From: Bacteroides sp.
GTDB lineage: Bacteria; Bacteroidota; Bacteroidia; Bacteroidales; Muribaculaceae
Length of the DNA stretch: 64,000 nt
Direction of reading: 5' to 3'
Assembly: GCA_014802325.1 (NCBI GenBank)
Contig: JAAVCK010000027.1
Location: forward strand, 20,484-84,483
The notes beneath the pieces were generated by a model, which saw only the letters and a list, made by a program, of their open reading frames with translations, made no database searches and was not told the DNA's origin. The translations under genes and the position numbers were made by a program. Positions 7,381-16,434 of this stretch are shown here, piece after piece. Numbering within the stretch: position 1 is the first letter of the stretch; the number at the start of each line of letters is the position of its first letter.

Positions 7381-10300
7381 TCAGTCACCCGTTACTTCGA
7401 GTCTGACACCCGATGAATGAGCGGTAAGCTCCGGAGCATACTGGCTCTGAAGCGTGGCAATGCCTGACGCATAGCTTCCTGATGCAGTGACCCAAAGGTC
7501 ATAGCTGATGATATAACGTCCGCGAGGCAGACGGTCAACAAATATCCTCGTGCGATCGGTGCGATTTTCAAGATAGAAATAAATTCCGTCCATAGCTACG
7601 GGATGGGGCAGTTGTTCTACCGGGCGGAAGCAAGCGGCTCTGCTATCGTCAATAGCCACATAATCCATATCTCGATCATTGACTATCGTCAGTTCCACTT
7701 TGACCTTATCACCGACTTTTAAGGTCGGGACTTCTTCAACAGTTGAGCCGGCATATCGCAAGAATCTTTTTGTGACAGAAAGTCCGTCGACTGATGATTC
7801 GGCCACCTCAGTCATTTTGGCCTCGGCGCGCGTATATACAGCACCCCATGAGGCAGAGCCGGATTTCTCACGTGAGATGGAAATAGGTGTCAAGTCTTCA
7901 TTGACAAGTCTTGAAATATCGGTACGGAAATATCCCGTGGTCTTTTCTACCGATGACGGTATTACTGACTTTCCGCCTACAGTAATATCCACATCATCGG
8001 CGGGTCGGAGCCACTGTCCGGAAGATTTAAGAATAGTAGCTATTACAGCCGAAGTGGATATCGATTCACGCCAGTCTGTGGCCTGCTTCTGAAGTATGAG
8101 CCACTGTCGTATTGCATCCGTGTCCGGGCTTTCGGGTGTGATTTCATCAAATGCTTCAAGCACAGTTGCGGTAGCGGCAACAGTATTGAATCGCCACAGA
8201 CATACTGACTGACCGATTGACGGCCACCACATACCTTTCTCGGAAGAATACGATGCAAAATCTTTGATAGAACCAAGTATCGTGCGGGCTTCTTTTGCTT
8301 TTCCAAATCGATGCAGCAATATTGCGTCAGTAGCTTTCATGGTCACCGACCCTTCTTTCCAATTGGCCAAGATGTTGTCAAGCGTATTGTCTACAGCCCG
8401 ACGGCTACCGGATTCTTTATATCTCTGCAGGAAATATGAAGCAATCATAGAGTAGGAATAGAATGTTGCATCAGGAGATTTAGCAAGAACATACTCAGCT
8501 CGATTAGTAAGATATGCCAGCGACTTATCAATTATGTCCGTGAGCCGGTCATCCGACGGGAGGTATCCGAGCTGATTCAGACGGCCTAAAAGCATCAATA
8601 CGTTTGCCGTAGCCCATTCCGATGAGTCGTATGATTGTCCCATCCATGCAATGCCACCATCGCTGCGTAATAAAGTAGAAAGCAGTGCAATATTAGAGTC
8701 GTAGACTTTGCGTATCTCCGCGCTGTCAAACAGCAATGCCAGGCGAGTCATACGTTCAGTTTCGGACTTGGCGTCAATCATCCACGGCGTAGAGCTTAGC
8801 AGCATAATCTTCAGATCAGGATTACGCTCAAGCATAGATAGATAAGTCGAGTCCGAACGATCGCTCTCAAGCCATGTACGCAGATATGTTTCTATCTCGG
8901 GATTATCATGCATGAGCCCCTCTGCCACTGATGCCGAGAATAATGATGAAGCAGCCTGAACAGAAGTTGAGCAATCGGTGGAGAGCAGTCCGGGGAGGGC
9001 TGATACGACATACCAAGCCGGATTTTCAGTATACTCAAGAGTTATGCGATCGTCGGCTGTCCTTTTGGCCACAGTCATATCTATCTTTTTCTGACTCGGC
9101 GCTATATAGAAGGGATGCGTCTCAATAACGGGTGTCACGGATGGTAGTACTGGTATCACACCTGCTTCCCCGTCGGCAAATCGATCGGTAGCCGATTTTA
9201 CTCTGTAACCGATAACATCAGCATCCGTCTCAACCGAAAATTCACACGACGCCGTGGCACTACCTTTGGCAGAAAGCGAATTGATGGTTTTGCTGTCCGC
9301 GATAATCTTACCGTCGACAGTATTAAATATCTCGATAGTTGTAGAGACTACAGCGTCAGAGTCGGAAGCATTCATGACGAAGGTATTCATAACAACCTTG
9401 TCGCCTTTGCGCACAAACTGCGGTGCCTGCGGATTTACCATTATTGGTTTTGAGGCAATGACCGAAGCATCAAATTCAGCGCTGTTAAAACTACGGGTGA
9501 ACGCAATAGTATTGAATCGCCAAGTAGTATTGGCATCAGGCACGGTAAACTGAACTTTAATTCGGCCCTCCTTGTCGGTCGCCAGCATTGGACGGAACAG
9601 CGCAAGAGCAGCTTCGGCATCGCGATAGGAGAAACTATTTTCACTATCAATGTCGGCTGACGCTGTATCGTCAATACTTTCAGATTCTGTTGCCGACTCT
9701 CTTACTATCAAATTATCAGATGAACCGGAATCAAACCCAAGAGCCATGGCCGGGGCTGCCATATCCGTAGCTACGGCCGTTGCTTCAGTAGCCGCCATAC
9801 TTGCATTCATCTTGTATCTCATTGTGCCTCTAATTCGCATATGGTTTTCAAACAAGCTGTTGCCGTAAGTATTGAAGTAGGGCGGAACGATAAGATTATT
9901 ATTCGTATAATAATTATGCGTAAAATAAGTGTTGGCGAAACTTATTCCCTGATCCTGCATGCTGACAGAGAGAGGGATATACGACGAGAATTTCGGGAAA
10001 TTCCAGGGCGAGGTATTCAATGCATCGAGAGCCGCATTATACATGCGCATCATTACGGCCGCCTCCAAGGCTTTATCATCCGTATTTTCCACGCAGAAAG
10101 TCCATGTTTCTTCAGATGCAGGAGTAATTCTGTCGCGGAATGTCTCGGTTTTGATTCTCAAAGGGGCTTCGGCGGGCGGACACGTGACAGTATAAGTCAT
10201 ACATATTGACTTATTGGATTTTACCGCCACGAAACTTACTTTACAAGTCTCCGTGTCAGCCGGCACATGGTAGTCCCATGTATTGAAACCACTCTTTGCA

Positions 10301-13056
10301 TCAAAAGAGCCCTTATCTACGATGCCGCTCTTTGTTGCTGCGACGAAGTGAATCACTAAGGGTTCGTTAGCAAAGAAGTTCCAGCGGAATACTCGTGAGT
10401 TATCAAGTTTGATATTATCATTCATCGGCGACCACACTATCATATCTTCTACAGGAGTGCCGGTATCGGTGCTTCGATAAATGATGACGTTATATGTGAC
10501 AGACGATGATACATCGGCCTTTTCACCGGCGAGCGAAACCGTAATTTCATATTGTCCGGATGACAAATCAGCTGATGGAATTGTTCGATCGGCCGAAAGA
10601 GCCACTTTTTCGGCAATAGTATCATTGTCGCTCTTCCTGACCATCGTATACGATAAGGGCATATCCACCACATCGTTTTTGTAATCAAGCACCCTCACCG
10701 GCACAGAAATAACAGCCGGAGCCTCCACATTTGAGGAATATGACGAGAGTTCAAGCCTGTAAGAGGGAGTGAGCATAAACGATGTAGTTGCCGACTGGCT
10801 CTCACCATCGGAATTTGTGACGGTAAAGTCTGCTACAAACAATCCGTCGGGCAGCGGCGAATCATTGATTACAGAAGCCGGAACTACAAGAGTAAATTCG
10901 CCGTTTGAATCGGCGGTTACCGTGTCGGCGTAAAATGTCATATTATCCGTGGCACCGCTCCTGAAATAGCTGAACGGCGGTACATTCATCAATTTCATCT
11001 TTACCGATACCCCGCTCAGACTGAAACCCGAATAAGTGGCAGCTTTACCTCGGAGTGTGACATCTCCGGATGACGGATAGTTATTTTCGGCGGGAGATAG
11101 TGTGATAAAGAACGTAGGACTTACATAATCCGATACCATGACCGATGCTGACGCTACGTGTTGGCCGTCATGGCGTATCGACAGTGTATAATATCCGGTG
11201 AGTCGATCGGACGGTATAATAAAAGACCCTTCTACTCGTCCATATTCGTCAGACTGACAATCGATAGTATCCACGGGCTGACAGTTTACGTCAGAAAGCA
11301 CTACCGTAACCTTTTTATCCGCCGAAGCTATCATGCCGTTTCGCGACTCGGTGTAAATGATTGCCGACCATTCAAGAGAATCGCCCTGATGATATATAGG
11401 GAGAGATGTGAAGAAGCTACCTCGGAGTCGGTCGCTATCATCTTTCTTACCTATATATGATACGTAAAATGGATCGGCATATCTGTCTTCGCCTTTTGCA
11501 GCGAAATACTGACCTCCGGATAAAGATTCCGGTATATCGAAATAACCATTGCTATCGGTACGTCCTACGTCGACGCGGGTTTTATCTCTATCGCGGCGTG
11601 ATACCATGACATCCTCCAAAGCCCGACCTGACAGACGGTCGAGTGTCAGGATAGCGCGGGAGTCATTATCCTCAAACTTCGCAGCCATTATCGAAGTCAC
11701 ATTCACACGAGCCGAATTAATGTTTTCAGCTCCTTCGACCGTAGCTAATACCCGATATTTTCCATAACCGGGAAATACATAATAAATCTTCTTGTCGTCG
11801 CTAAACGGGGCGATGCCCATACTTGTAAGTCTGAATGTAGCCAGCGGCACAAGGTTTGCAAGCGAATCATCGGGCAGTCCGGCATCGTAATGCGACACGT
11901 CATAAATCTTTACCGTTGTGTGGTTGACGTTGTTCATCGTTACAGAAATCTCTGACACTTCTCCGGGGTATACGTTCTGCGGTGTAGATAAATACACATT
12001 CTTCTGTGTCAACGTTTTTCGCATTTCTTTCAACTGATCAGAAAAGCGCCCGGAGGGATATTTTGCCAGGCTGGTGTCGATTAAGGCTACAAGTTCCTTG
12101 GCTTCATTGTTATCAGAAGTCATGACGCCTACGCGGATGATTTCAATCAGTATCTCACATGAATATTCGTTGTCGATAAAACGGTCATATAACTCGCGAA
12201 GTAACGCGGCATAATCTTTATTCCGATCACTTCCGTATGTGAAGATATGGCTGTTGATATATCCGAGTCTGGCGAGGTCAGTGTTGATAAAAGCCGGCAC
12301 ATCAGCTTTATGAAACTCAAGAAGATGGCTGTAAAGTTCAAGAATCTTGCGGACATAGCTGTTATTTGAGTTAAGGCGCGGATTGAGGCCGGACATCAGT
12401 TTCACAAACCTGGGAGCTGACGTAAAGTAATTTCGCCCTACGAAACACTGATACGGCGATATGGAGTTGAGATTCTGAATGGCCTGACAGGCAATGAAGT
12501 CAAACAGGGTGGGATAGAGCACCTTGTCATCTTCATTGATGCTGATATTACGGCTGAATTTTCCGATCGGACATGATTTCAGAGCTTGCGCATTCTCAAG
12601 CGACTCGTCAATCAACTTGGCGATACTGTCGCGAAACTGTTGGCCGCTCCACAGAAAAATATCCGGTGACAGAACTCCTGACGGAAGCTCGCGATTGTCA
12701 TACACGTATCTGTCGGCCGTATATATCTCCGTCAGCAGCCGCTCCTGAAGAGCACTAAGCATAGCCGAGAGGGTGGGATCGGATGATAGAGTCTTCACCG
12801 AATCGATAGCTGACAATGTTTTGACTGCATTACTTTTATCAATAGAATTTTCAGCTATACATATATCTATCAGCGACTGAACGACACCTTGATTATCATG
12901 GTGCTTCAACGCTTTGTCAAGTGCTTTACCGCTGCTCTCTATCACCTTCTTCGGGAAAGCAAAATCAGGTTCTGACGGAGTCGCAGCCGACAGGGATAGT
13001 GTCGATGGGATTGCTGAAAGAAGCATAACCCACTGCTGTAATTTTGAAAACCTCAT
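7381..13056 (-). CDS. Alpha-2-macroglobulin family protein (MG2 domain), thioester-less
   Basis: Very large (1891 aa) exported protein with a signal peptide (residues 1-25, ending SLSAA). Seen: MG-type beta domains from about residue 360, including YPGEVSEISVTMNNV; repeated bait-region-like segments; the alpha-2-macroglobulin domain around 1190-1290 (DANTTWRFNTIAFTRSF); and an alpha/alpha-toroid with GGIAWMGQSYDSSEWATANV. The thioester motif CxEQ expected before the toroid is absent; the place reads PGLLSTDCSTSVQ. Bacterial homologues guard the periplasm against proteases or help take up peptides; without the thioester the mechanism must be non-covalent. It follows an ECF-sigma block on the same strand. 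The C-terminal half is well conserved in look, with no break. Confidence 0.88.
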   Translation of the reverse strand: MRFSKLQQWVMLLSAIPSTLSLSAATPSEPDFAFPKKVIESSGKALDKALKHHDNQGVVQSLIDICIAENSIDKSNAVKTLSAIDSVKTLSSDPTLSAMLSALQERLLTEIYTADRYVYDNRELPSGVLSPDIFLWSGQQFRDSIAKLIDESLENAQALKSCPIGKFSRNISINEDDKVLYPTLFDFIACQAIQNLNSISPYQCFVGRNYFTSAPRFVKLMSGLNPRLNSNNSYVRKILELYSHLLEFHKADVPAFINTDLARLGYINSHIFTYGSDRNKDYAALLRELYDRFIDNEYSCEILIEIIRVGVMTSDNNEAKELVALIDTSLAKYPSGRFSDQLKEMRKTLTQKNVYLSTPQNVYPGEVSEISVTMNNVNHTTVKIYDVSHYDAGLPDDSLANLVPLATFRLTSMGIAPFSDDKKIYYVFPGYGKYRVLATVEGAENINSARVNVTSIMAAKFEDNDSRAILTLDRLSGRALEDVMVSRRDRDKTRVDVGRTDSNGYFDIPESLSGGQYFAAKGEDRYADPFYVSYIGKKDDSDRLRGSFFTSLPIYHQGDSLEWSAIIYTESRNGMIASADKKVTVVLSDVNCQPVDTIDCQSDEYGRVEGSFIIPSDRLTGYYTLSIRHDGQHVASASVMVSDYVSPTFFITLSPAENNYPSSGDVTLRGKAATYSGFSLSGVSVKMKLMNVPPFSYFRSGATDNMTFYADTVTADSNGEFTLVVPASVINDSPLPDGLFVADFTVTNSDGESQSATTSFMLTPSYRLELSSYSSNVEAPAVISVPVRVLDYKNDVVDMPLSYTMVRKSDNDTIAEKVALSADRTIPSADLSSGQYEITVSLAGEKADVSSSVTYNVIIYRSTDTGTPVEDMIVWSPMNDNIKLDNSRVFRWNFFANEPLVIHFVAATKSGIVDKGSFDAKSGFNTWDYHVPADTETCKVSFVAVKSNKSICMTYTVTCPPAEAPLRIKTETFRDRITPASEETWTFCVENTDDKALEAAVMMRMYNAALDALNTSPWNFPKFSSYIPLSVSMQDQGISFANTYFTHNYYTNNNLIVPPYFNTYGNSLFENHMRIRGTMRYKMNASMAATEATAVATDMAAPAMALGFDSGSSDNLIVRESATESESIDDTASADIDSENSFSYRDAEAALALFRPMLATDKEGRIKVQFTVPDANTTWRFNTIAFTRSFNSAEFDASVIASKPIMVNPQAPQFVRKGDKVVMNTFVMNASDSDAVVSTTIEIFNTVDGKIIADSKTINSLSAKGSATASCEFSVETDADVIGYRVKSATDRFADGEAGVIPVLPSVTPVIETHPFYIAPSQKKIDMTVAKRTADDRITLEYTENPAWYVVSALPGLLSTDCSTSVQAASSLFSASVAEGLMHDNPEIETYLRTWLESDRSDSTYLSMLERNPDLKIMLLSSTPWMIDAKSETERMTRLALLFDSAEIRKVYDSNIALLSTLLRSDGGIAWMGQSYDSSEWATANVLMLLGRLNQLGYLPSDDRLTDIIDKSLAYLTNRAEYVLAKSPDATFYSYSMIASYFLQRYKESGSRRAVDNTLDNILANWKEGSVTMKATDAILLHRFGKAKEARTILGSIKDFASYSSEKGMWWPSIGQSVCLWRFNTVAATATVLEAFDEITPESPDTDAIRQWLILQKQATDWRESISTSAVIATILKSSGQWLRPADDVDITVGGKSVIPSSVEKTTGYFRTDISRLVNEDLTPISISREKSGSASWGAVYTRAEAKMTEVAESSVDGLSVTKRFLRYAGSTVEEVPTLKVGDKVKVELTIVNDRDMDYVAIDDSRAACFRPVEQLPHPVAMDGIYFYLENRTDRTRIFVDRLPRGRYIISYDLWVTASGSYASGIATLQSQYAPELTAHSSGVRLEVTGD

Positions 13057-13089
13057 AATATTATGTAATTGTTTGTAAAAAAAATCTAT

Positions 13090-13119
13090 GCCCGCTCACG
13101 CGGTGCAAGCGGGGCGGGC
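13090..13119 (-). terminator. GC-rich hairpin between the Spy-like gene and the alpha-2-macroglobulin gene
   Basis: GCCCGC and GCGGGC pair around an 18-base loop. On the minus strand a T-rich run follows within 10 bases. It could terminate or attenuate transcription from the ECF-sigma block before the large gene. Confidence 0.4.
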
Positions 13120-13152
13120 AATGAAACAATAGAGGAGAGGGAGAATGTATGC

Positions 13153-13653
13153 TTAATTTTTCCTGTTTTTCTGATTTCGGTTGTTTTTTCTCATGCTGCT
13201 GTGCTTCTTCATCAGTTCCTTGGTAAACTGAACTTCGGCATCCTTAAGAGCAAACAGCTGAGCCGGTGTGAGTATTTGCGAAAACTGAGCGAAATATTTC
13301 TTTTCGATAGCTCCTTCTTTCGCTTTCAGATCGAATGCCACACGGGCAGCATTGCGGTAGTCGGCATCGGTGGCAGCTTTTCCTTTAGTCCTTACTTCTT
13401 CTATGGTTTTTCGGGCTTCGCCGTTTGCCTGACTGATTTCGTTTTCCATACTTGTATAAATCCGGACAAACTTTTCACGTTGCACATCAGTAAGATCGAG
13501 CTTCTTGGCGAGATAATCGGTCTTTACCGACTGCATCTCCACATTCCATGCTTTGCGGGTGTTCTGTAGTCTGTCATTGGACCGGGCTGAGGCATCGGCC
13601 GGAATGAGATGCAAAAGAATCATCAGTATTAAAAATTTGAAAAAGTGTTTCAT
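13153..13653 (-). CDS. Spy/CpxP-like periplasmic protein
   Basis: 166 aa with a signal peptide (MKHFFKFLILMILLHLIPA) followed by an all-helical, charged body. It contains two LTxxQ-like repeats: DLTDVQREKF near residue 53 and ILTPAQLFAL near residue 132. This layout matches Bacteroidota relatives of the Spy/CpxP chaperone family, in which two LTxxQ motifs mark the periplasmic helical cradle. The Lys/Arg-rich tail (MRKNNRNQKNRKN) is odd. It follows the anti-sigma-like gene by 3 bases, so it is in the ECF-sigma transcript and may be its output or sensor. Confidence 0.65.
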   Translation of the reverse strand: MKHFFKFLILMILLHLIPADASARSNDRLQNTRKAWNVEMQSVKTDYLAKKLDLTDVQREKFVRIYTSMENEISQANGEARKTIEEVRTKGKAATDADYRNAARVAFDLKAKEGAIEKKYFAQFSQILTPAQLFALKDAEVQFTKELMKKHSSMRKNNRNQKNRKN

Positions 13654-13656
13654 AAA

Positions 13657-14070
13657 TTACTGATTATTTGAGGCGATTAAAGTTGAAGGGTCAAATCCTG
13701 ATTCATAGAGGTCGTCGAGAAGGTCGGAGTCAGACATCGAACCTTCCGTGACATAGTAGTCGAGCATATACGAATCATCATTCATAGCCTGGGCGAGAAG
13801 TTGATTGTTGTCAAACAGCGAGTCGGTCGACGATGCTTTGAATACATCCACAAGACTCATCATACACCAAACTCCTGCAAACATGGCGGCAAGATATATA
13901 TAGGGACGGACTTTATCCCAAAATGAGCGGGGAAGGACTTTAGTCTCTTTTTCCCATTCGGCTTCAGGGAGCGACGCGGCCATCCGTGAGGCAAAATCCT
14001 CGAAGTATCCGTCGGGCACGGTCATTCCATCCTTATGGTTAAGTTTTTCGAGTATATTTTCGTTGTTCAT
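13657..14070 (-). CDS. Single-pass membrane protein, possible anti-sigma factor
   Basis: 137 aa: a soluble N-terminal part with VPDGYFEDFASRMAASLPE, one membrane helix at about residues 75-92 (YIYLAAMFAGVWCMMSLV), and an acidic C-terminal domain. The position directly after an ECF sigma gene and the topology fit a Bacteroidota anti-sigma-like protein. It lacks an obvious zinc-binding ZAS motif, so the function is inferred from context. Closely spaced with the Spy-like gene downstream. Confidence 0.6.
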   Translation of the reverse strand: MNNENILEKLNHKDGMTVPDGYFEDFASRMAASLPEAEWEKETKVLPRSFWDKVRPYIYLAAMFAGVWCMMSLVDVFKASSTDSLFDNNQLLAQAMNDDSYMLDYYVTEGSMSDSDLLDDLYESGFDPSTLIASNNQ

Positions 14071-14136
14071 ATTTTCAAGTTCAAGCGGTTATTGACGTTC
14101 ATTCTAATTACATAGACATTGAAAACACGTAAAGGT

Positions 14137-14679
14137 TTAATCGGCATTCCTGAAATATTGCTCGATTTTTTTCACGGCGTGATGATACGATGTTTTCAGA
14201 GCACTCTCCGACGTGCCGAGTATTTCTGACATCTGCTCGTATTTCATCTCATCGAAATACCGCATATTGAATACGAGTTTCTGCTTGTCGGGGAGGGTGG
14301 CAATAGCTTTTCTGAGCATTACGGCGAGTTCGTCACCGTCGATATTCTTATCAGCCTCGATAAGATTCACTATATATGATTCCTCGTCGTCAAGCGACAC
14401 ACCCGCACGTTTGCGTTCCCGCTCAAGAAATGACATGCTTTCGTTGATGGCTATTTTGTGCAGCCATGTACTCAGCCGGGCCTCTCCTCTGAAATTTTCA
14501 ATATTCTGCCATGCTTTCATAAATACGTTCTGAAGCACATCGTTGGCATCTTCGTGATTCTGAACTATTCTTCGTACCTGACGGTAGAGCGGTTCGGTAT
14601 AAAGGCGTATGACCTCCCCGAAAGCCTCGCGGCACGTAGAGGGTTGCTGAAGCCTATGTATCAGATCTTTATCTTCCAT
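14137..14679 (-). CDS. ECF-family RNA polymerase sigma factor
   Basis: 180-aa sigma-70 factor with region 2 (HEDANDVLQNVFMKAWQNI, about residues 42-60) and region 4 helix-turn-helix (YEQMSEILGTSESALKTSYHHA, near residues 143-165). Regions 1 and 3 are absent, as in ECF factors. It is transcribed with an anti-sigma-like membrane protein and a Spy-like periplasmic protein, suggesting an envelope-stress response. The block may include the alpha-2-macroglobulin gene further on. An AGGAGGT-like complement lies just before the ATG on the minus strand (CCTCCTG), but not in Shine-Dalgarno orientation. Confidence 0.9.
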   Translation of the reverse strand: MEDKDLIHRLQQPSTCREAFGEVIRLYTEPLYRQVRRIVQNHEDANDVLQNVFMKAWQNIENFRGEARLSTWLHKIAINESMSFLERERKRAGVSLDDEESYIVNLIEADKNIDGDELAVMLRKAIATLPDKQKLVFNMRYFDEMKYEQMSEILGTSESALKTSYHHAVKKIEQYFRNAD

Positions 14680-14866
14680 CAGGAGGTCGTTGTGAAATTA
14701 AATTACAATTTTGTCGGGTAAAATTACTATTTTATTTTCAAACGCAGCCCGGGAGGCGGTTAAAGGTTGTAAAATTTTAACTATTTTTTTTACCTAATAG
14801 GTATCAGTATGACAATGATTTTGTAATTTTGCATGAGGTTTTTATATCATCAGCCTTTATACGTAT

Positions 14867-16060
14867 ATGAACGAAATGTTTGAACTCACCATAACCCCCG
14901 CACTGATAGCCCTGTATTCGGTGGCATTTGTTTGTGCGATATATCTTATATTCGGAATGCGTCGGTATGCAGCATCGGTCGCGCGGAAAGCGGCTGCTGA
15001 CACCGCTAAAACTGAAACTGACAGTGACAGCGAAATGCCCGGAGTATCGGTAATAGTGTATTCCAATGAAGACGCTTGGAATCTCGAATCGTTTCTGCGG
15101 TCAATTCTGGCTCAGAATTACCGGGGACAGATGGAAGTGATAGTGGTCAATGACGGTGCGGCTGCCACCACTGAAGCTGTGGTAGGTCGGCTTGAGGAAG
15201 AATATCCCAACCTCTATATGACATTCACACCCACTGCTTCGAGGAATCTCAGCCGCAAGAAACTCGCCATAACACTTGGCATCAAGGCCGCGCGATATGA
15301 AGTGGTACTTCTTACTCAGGGCAACTGCCGCATCACATCGGCCGACTGGCTTAGCTCTATGATGCGACACTTCAACAGCGGCAAGGAAGTAGTGGTGGGA
15401 TTTGCCCATATCGTTCCTTCTGACGATGCCGATCATACCTTCGGTGAAGGGGTGCGCAGCTTTGACTCGCTCTATACAGCAATTAAGTATCTGTCATGGG
15501 CCATAGCAGGGCGTCCCTACCGTGGAAATTCATATAATCTGGCTTACCGTCGCAGCTTGTTTTTCAAAAACAAAGGATTCTCTCGTTCGCTTAATCTCAA
15601 GTATGGCGACGACGATATATTCCTTAGCGAGATTGCCGATGGTGACAATACGGCTGTAGAACTCTCGTCGGATTCGATAGTATCCGTAATCGAGCAACAT
15701 CCGGCAAAAGCTCATGCTGATGACAAGCGCCAGCACGATTTCACGAAAAAATACTTGCGCAGATCTGCCGATTTCTTTTACGGCACTTCGCTGTGGACAT
15801 GGTGGATATTTCTCGGTACAGTGATAGCCGGCGGTATAATTGGTTATCCCGGTCTTATTCCCGCAATAGTTTCGGCTGTATTATTTCTGCTGACATCCAT
15901 ACTTTTGATGGTGGCATTCAATAAAGCGAGCCGCAGGCTCTTTGGCTGTAGAATGCTATGGTCCCTACCGTTTATGCTGTTGTTCGAGCCTATTTATAAT
16001 ATGTGGTATCGAATCGGCAGCGGACGTAACCGCAGCAAAAATCTCACTTCGGGTATATGA
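14867..16060 (+). CDS. Glycosyltransferase family 2 membrane protein
   Basis: 397 aa. An N-terminal membrane helix (about residues 8-27) is followed by a GT-A domain with PGVSVIVYSNEDAWNLESF and MEVIVVNDGA (nucleotide-sugar binding). Next come a YGDDDIFLSEIAD segment near residue 247 in the position of the acceptor/base motif, and at least two C-terminal membrane helices (310-360). It is expected to transfer a sugar from an activated donor at the inner membrane face; donor and acceptor are unknown. Its stop overlaps the folB start by 4 bases. A TAATTTTG -7 box lies about 35 bases upstream. Confidence 0.85.
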   Translation: MNEMFELTITPALIALYSVAFVCAIYLIFGMRRYAASVARKAAADTAKTETDSDSEMPGVSVIVYSNEDAWNLESFLRSILAQNYRGQMEVIVVNDGAAATTEAVVGRLEEEYPNLYMTFTPTASRNLSRKKLAITLGIKAARYEVVLLTQGNCRITSADWLSSMMRHFNSGKEVVVGFAHIVPSDDADHTFGEGVRSFDSLYTAIKYLSWAIAGRPYRGNSYNLAYRRSLFFKNKGFSRSLNLKYGDDDIFLSEIADGDNTAVELSSDSIVSVIEQHPAKAHADDKRQHDFTKKYLRRSADFFYGTSLWTWWIFLGTVIAGGIIGYPGLIPAIVSAVLFLLTSILLMVAFNKASRRLFGCRMLWSLPFMLLFEPIYNMWYRIGSGRNRSKNLTSGI

Positions 16061-16410
16061 AATGCACCGTAGAAGTCAACGGGCTGAAGATTCACGCCTT
16101 TCACGGCGCGCTGCCTGAAGAGCGCATAACCGGAAATCTTTATTCGGTAGACCTTTCGGTGCAATATCCTTTTGAGAAGGCATTGCTGACCGACAATCTC
16201 GATGATACTGTCAATTATGCCCGTCTGTGCGAGATAATCACCACTGAGATGCTCGTGCCGTCGGTGTTGCTCGAACATGTGGCAGGTCGCATCATAACCG
16301 CTGTCAATAAGGATTTCCCGTTATGCAGCGGTGGAAAGATTCGCATAGCCAAGACCGTTCCGCCAATATGTGCAGTAATGGACAGCTGTGCCGTAAGTAT
16401 CGAATGGTAA
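16057..16410 (+). CDS. folB: Dihydroneopterin aldolase
   Basis: Folate-pathway enzyme converting 7,8-dihydroneopterin to 6-hydroxymethyl-dihydropterin and glycolaldehyde. 117 aa. Seen: VNGLKIHAFHGALPEER at residues 5-21, VNYARLCEII (substrate contact region) near 50, and PSVLLEHVAGRI with the conserved Glu. Start ATG overlaps the glycosyltransferase stop (ATGA), implying translational coupling to a gene of unrelated function. Confidence 0.9.
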   Translation: MKCTVEVNGLKIHAFHGALPEERITGNLYSVDLSVQYPFEKALLTDNLDDTVNYARLCEIITTEMLVPSVLLEHVAGRIITAVNKDFPLCSGGKIRIAKTVPPICAVMDSCAVSIEW

Positions 16411-16434
16411 TAACTAATCTCTGATTTTATAATA

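Noticed and set aside
11400..11900. Thioester site in the macroglobulin gene
   Set aside because: No CxEQ motif occurs before the toroid; nothing supports a thioester.
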